Positions 62,486-64,000 of a stretch of DNA of 64,000 bases are shown in pieces. A model generated the notes under the pieces. The model was not told the origin of the DNA. It was given only the letters and a program-made list of their open reading frames with translations, and ran no database searches. Position 1 is the stretch's first letter; each line of letters begins with the position of its first letter. Origin of the DNA: Bacteroides neonati (GTDB taxonomy: Bacteria; Bacteroidota; Bacteroidia; Bacteroidales; Bacteroidaceae). A program made the position numbers and the translations under genes. Location: positions 1-64,000 of the forward strand of contig NZ_HG726028.1 in the NCBI RefSeq assembly GCF_000499785.1. The letters are read 5' to 3'.

Positions 62486-64000
62486 CTACCGATTACCTAT
62501 GAATACAGACAGCGGAAGAGAGATGGAGAGCCCCACTGAACGGAATGTACAGCCATCAAATCCGGTAAATACACCCATACGCGCATAATTGGCAAATCCG
62601 ACCGAATAACCCACTTCGGTATAAGCTTTTCGACCATGCACCAGCAACGAACGAAGATGTAATGCTTCATCAAACGATTTCTTGCGGAGAAACGGAAGAT
62701 GCTTTAGGAGCAAATAAGGTGTCTGCCAGCTTAGCCCGGCCTGTATCCAGGAGTCGGTAGTGGCATAAGCATAACTATCGAGCAAGAAAAAGCCATCATC
62801 AAACTTTCGTTCGGTCACAGGCAAGTGAGTGGATGCAAAGTGTTTATAATCGGGAAACTGCATCTTATTCCGTCCCCAGAAAGTACCTCCATTGACCGAC
62901 CAGGAGAGCGAGTTAAACAAACCGAACTCAAGCTGCTGTGAAGCAGACAGTTCGATCCGATGAAACGAAGGAGATAACAGACTCCCACTCAATGGGAAGG
63001 CTCGTTCGTAGCCCAACGTAAAGGTAGGGAAGCGGGCGTCCTCATACACTTTTCGACCTTGCCGCATACGATAGTAATGTGCCGGTGTATATTGAAGTAG
63101 CCAGGATGTTTTCAACAACTGATTCTGAGGCATCGGAACAAAGCCATCGGAAGAAGGGATATTTGTTCTCGCCTGCTTTCCGAAGATACTGTGCGCAACG
63201 TGATTGTCAAGCATTTGGCGTTTCTGCCAGCTAAGCTCGCCCGATAGCAACAGGCCATTAGCGAGTTCAATCTGATTGCTAACGGTAAGAAAACGCTGAT
63301 CATACAGTTTCAAATCGTTGCGTGCAAAGAGCAAGCTAGCAACACCATTAATCAAGCGGGACTCACCGCTTTCTCCATTGTAATCGGCCGAAAGCACACC
63401 ACCACTTAAGCGAAGTATTCCTAACCGCCGGGGTGCATAATCTAAAACGAATTCTCCACTACCCACTACCGATTTGCGGGCTGTGGTATAATAGACTGCC
63501 GGAGTGAAGCGAAGCGAAGAAGCAGGAGAGAATTTGACACCGGCAGATAGCTTCGCTCCTACCCAAAGACCATCTACAAAGTTGTATTCGGGAGTATAAC
63601 CGGGTAAACCATATAATTTAATCCACGCATTTTTAGAGTCAGTTTGAAAAGTACGTCCCAGAAGGAGCATAGAAAATAAACTACCATCGGATTTGACAGA
63701 TAGGGAACCGTTCCCATCAGACTGCCTATCGGGTTTACGTAAGGAGTCCTCGCGGTGTATTTGCAACTCTTTGCGCTTATAGCTTTCCAATTCTTCGGGA
63801 CGAAGTGGTACACTACGCACCGTAGCCCAATAGAGCGAATCTTTCTTATCAGCCAGAGAGTCTACTTGTACGGTCGAACGTTGTACGACTGCCTTACGTT
63901 CAAATTTATGCTTAGACCGAAGCGTGTCTTTCTCTTCGATAGAGCGGGATACCAACTTAGATAGCTGATAGGCATCACGGATAGTCAGTTCTTCTTTCGA
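62486..64000 (-). CDS. DUF5686-type outer membrane protein, C-terminal part (cut by window edge)
   Basis: The frame stays open through the right edge (reading SKEELTIRDAYQLSKLVSRS before the first listed codons), so only the last 504 codons are seen. The visible part is rich in alternating hydrophobic strands typical of a beta-barrel (GLWVGAKLSAGVKFSPASSLRFTPAVYYT, FHRIELSASQQLEFGLFNSLSWSVNGGTFWG, YTEVGYSVGFANYARMGVFTGFDG) and ends SLPLSVFIGNR. It resembles the C-terminal barrel of DUF5686/carboxypeptidase-regulatory-domain proteins of Bacteroidetes; the N-terminal regulatory domain would lie beyond base 64000. It is a separate gene from rex (81-bp gap). Confidence 0.75.
   Translation of the reverse strand, partial: SKEELTIRDAYQLSKLVSRSIEEKDTLRSKHKFERKAVVQRSTVQVDSLADKKDSLYWATVRSVPLRPEELESYKRKELQIHREDSLRKPDRQSDGNGSLSVKSDGSLFSMLLLGRTFQTDSKNAWIKLYGLPGYTPEYNFVDGLWVGAKLSAGVKFSPASSLRFTPAVYYTTARKSVVGSGEFVLDYAPRRLGILRLSGGVLSADYNGESGESRLINGVASLLFARNDLKLYDQRFLTVSNQIELANGLLLSGELSWQKRQMLDNHVAHSIFGKQARTNIPSSDGFVPMPQNQLLKTSWLLQYTPAHYYRMRQGRKVYEDARFPTFTLGYERAFPLSGSLLSPSFHRIELSASQQLEFGLFNSLSWSVNGGTFWGRNKMQFPDYKHFASTHLPVTERKFDDGFFLLDSYAYATTDSWIQAGLSWQTPYLLLKHLPFLRKKSFDEALHLRSLLVHGRKAYTEVGYSVGFANYARMGVFTGFDGCTFRSVGLSISLPLSVFIGNR

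Overview
The window looks like a chromosome segment from a gut-type Bacteroides (Bacteroidales). The reasons are: two SusC/SusD pairs, two hybrid two-component system (HTCS) regulators with periplasmic propellers, a serine-type sulfatase, promoters that fit the Bacteroides pattern TTTG-N19-21-TAnnTTTG, no Shine-Dalgarno dependence, and housekeeping genes of Bacteroides type (mdh, rex, ilvE, trmB, mrp, mnmA, xseAB, ispF). No tRNA, rRNA gene or CRISPR array is visible. A promoter at the extreme left fires leftward out of the window and resembles an rRNA-operon leader.

Layout. 1-2542: leftward promoter and leader, mdh (minus), and a coiled-coil membrane protein (plus). 2543-21152: polysaccharide utilisation locus 1 (PUL1), all plus strand: susC, susD, a surface FN3 lipoprotein, an unclassified glycosidase-like protein broken by a frameshift at a C7 tract, an HTCS inside the gene row, GH2 and GH95. 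21237-26303: four-gene efflux operon (TolC, HlyD, two ABC-2 permeases, no ATPase). 26304-27279: decayed segment with a sulfatase C-terminal remnant, an opposing gene fragment and a TACGTA repeat. 27229-32452: BlaI repressor with a palindromic operator, BlaR1-TonB protease-sensor, a partial duplicate of its TonB end, and a thioredoxin-fold lipoprotein-type enzyme. 32543-48996: PUL2, with a divergent HTCS (minus), a susC split by an IS1380-family element, susD, GH29 fucosidase, GH36-like galactosidase and a sulfatase. 49131-64000: minus-strand housekeeping genes, plus a TPR regulator next to a small secreted DUF3244-type protein.

How it works together. PUL1 (GH2 + GH95) and PUL2 (GH29 + GH36 + sulfatase) together suggest use of fucosylated, galactose-rich, partly sulfated glycans such as host mucin O-glycans; the substrate is inference. 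Each susC promoter carries its own 12-14 bp direct repeat with a 21-22 bp period, which fits binding by its own HTCS. In this strain PUL2 is probably impaired because its susC is interrupted.

Most unusual items: the C7 frameshift inside a tandem-repeat protein of an unrecognised glycosidase-like family; a dispersed intergenic element built of TACGTA units with about 23 bp spacing; the clean in-frame IS insertion in susC; and the BlaI/BlaR1-TonB/thioredoxin cluster with a partial tandem duplication. All calls come from reading the sequence; no database search was possible.
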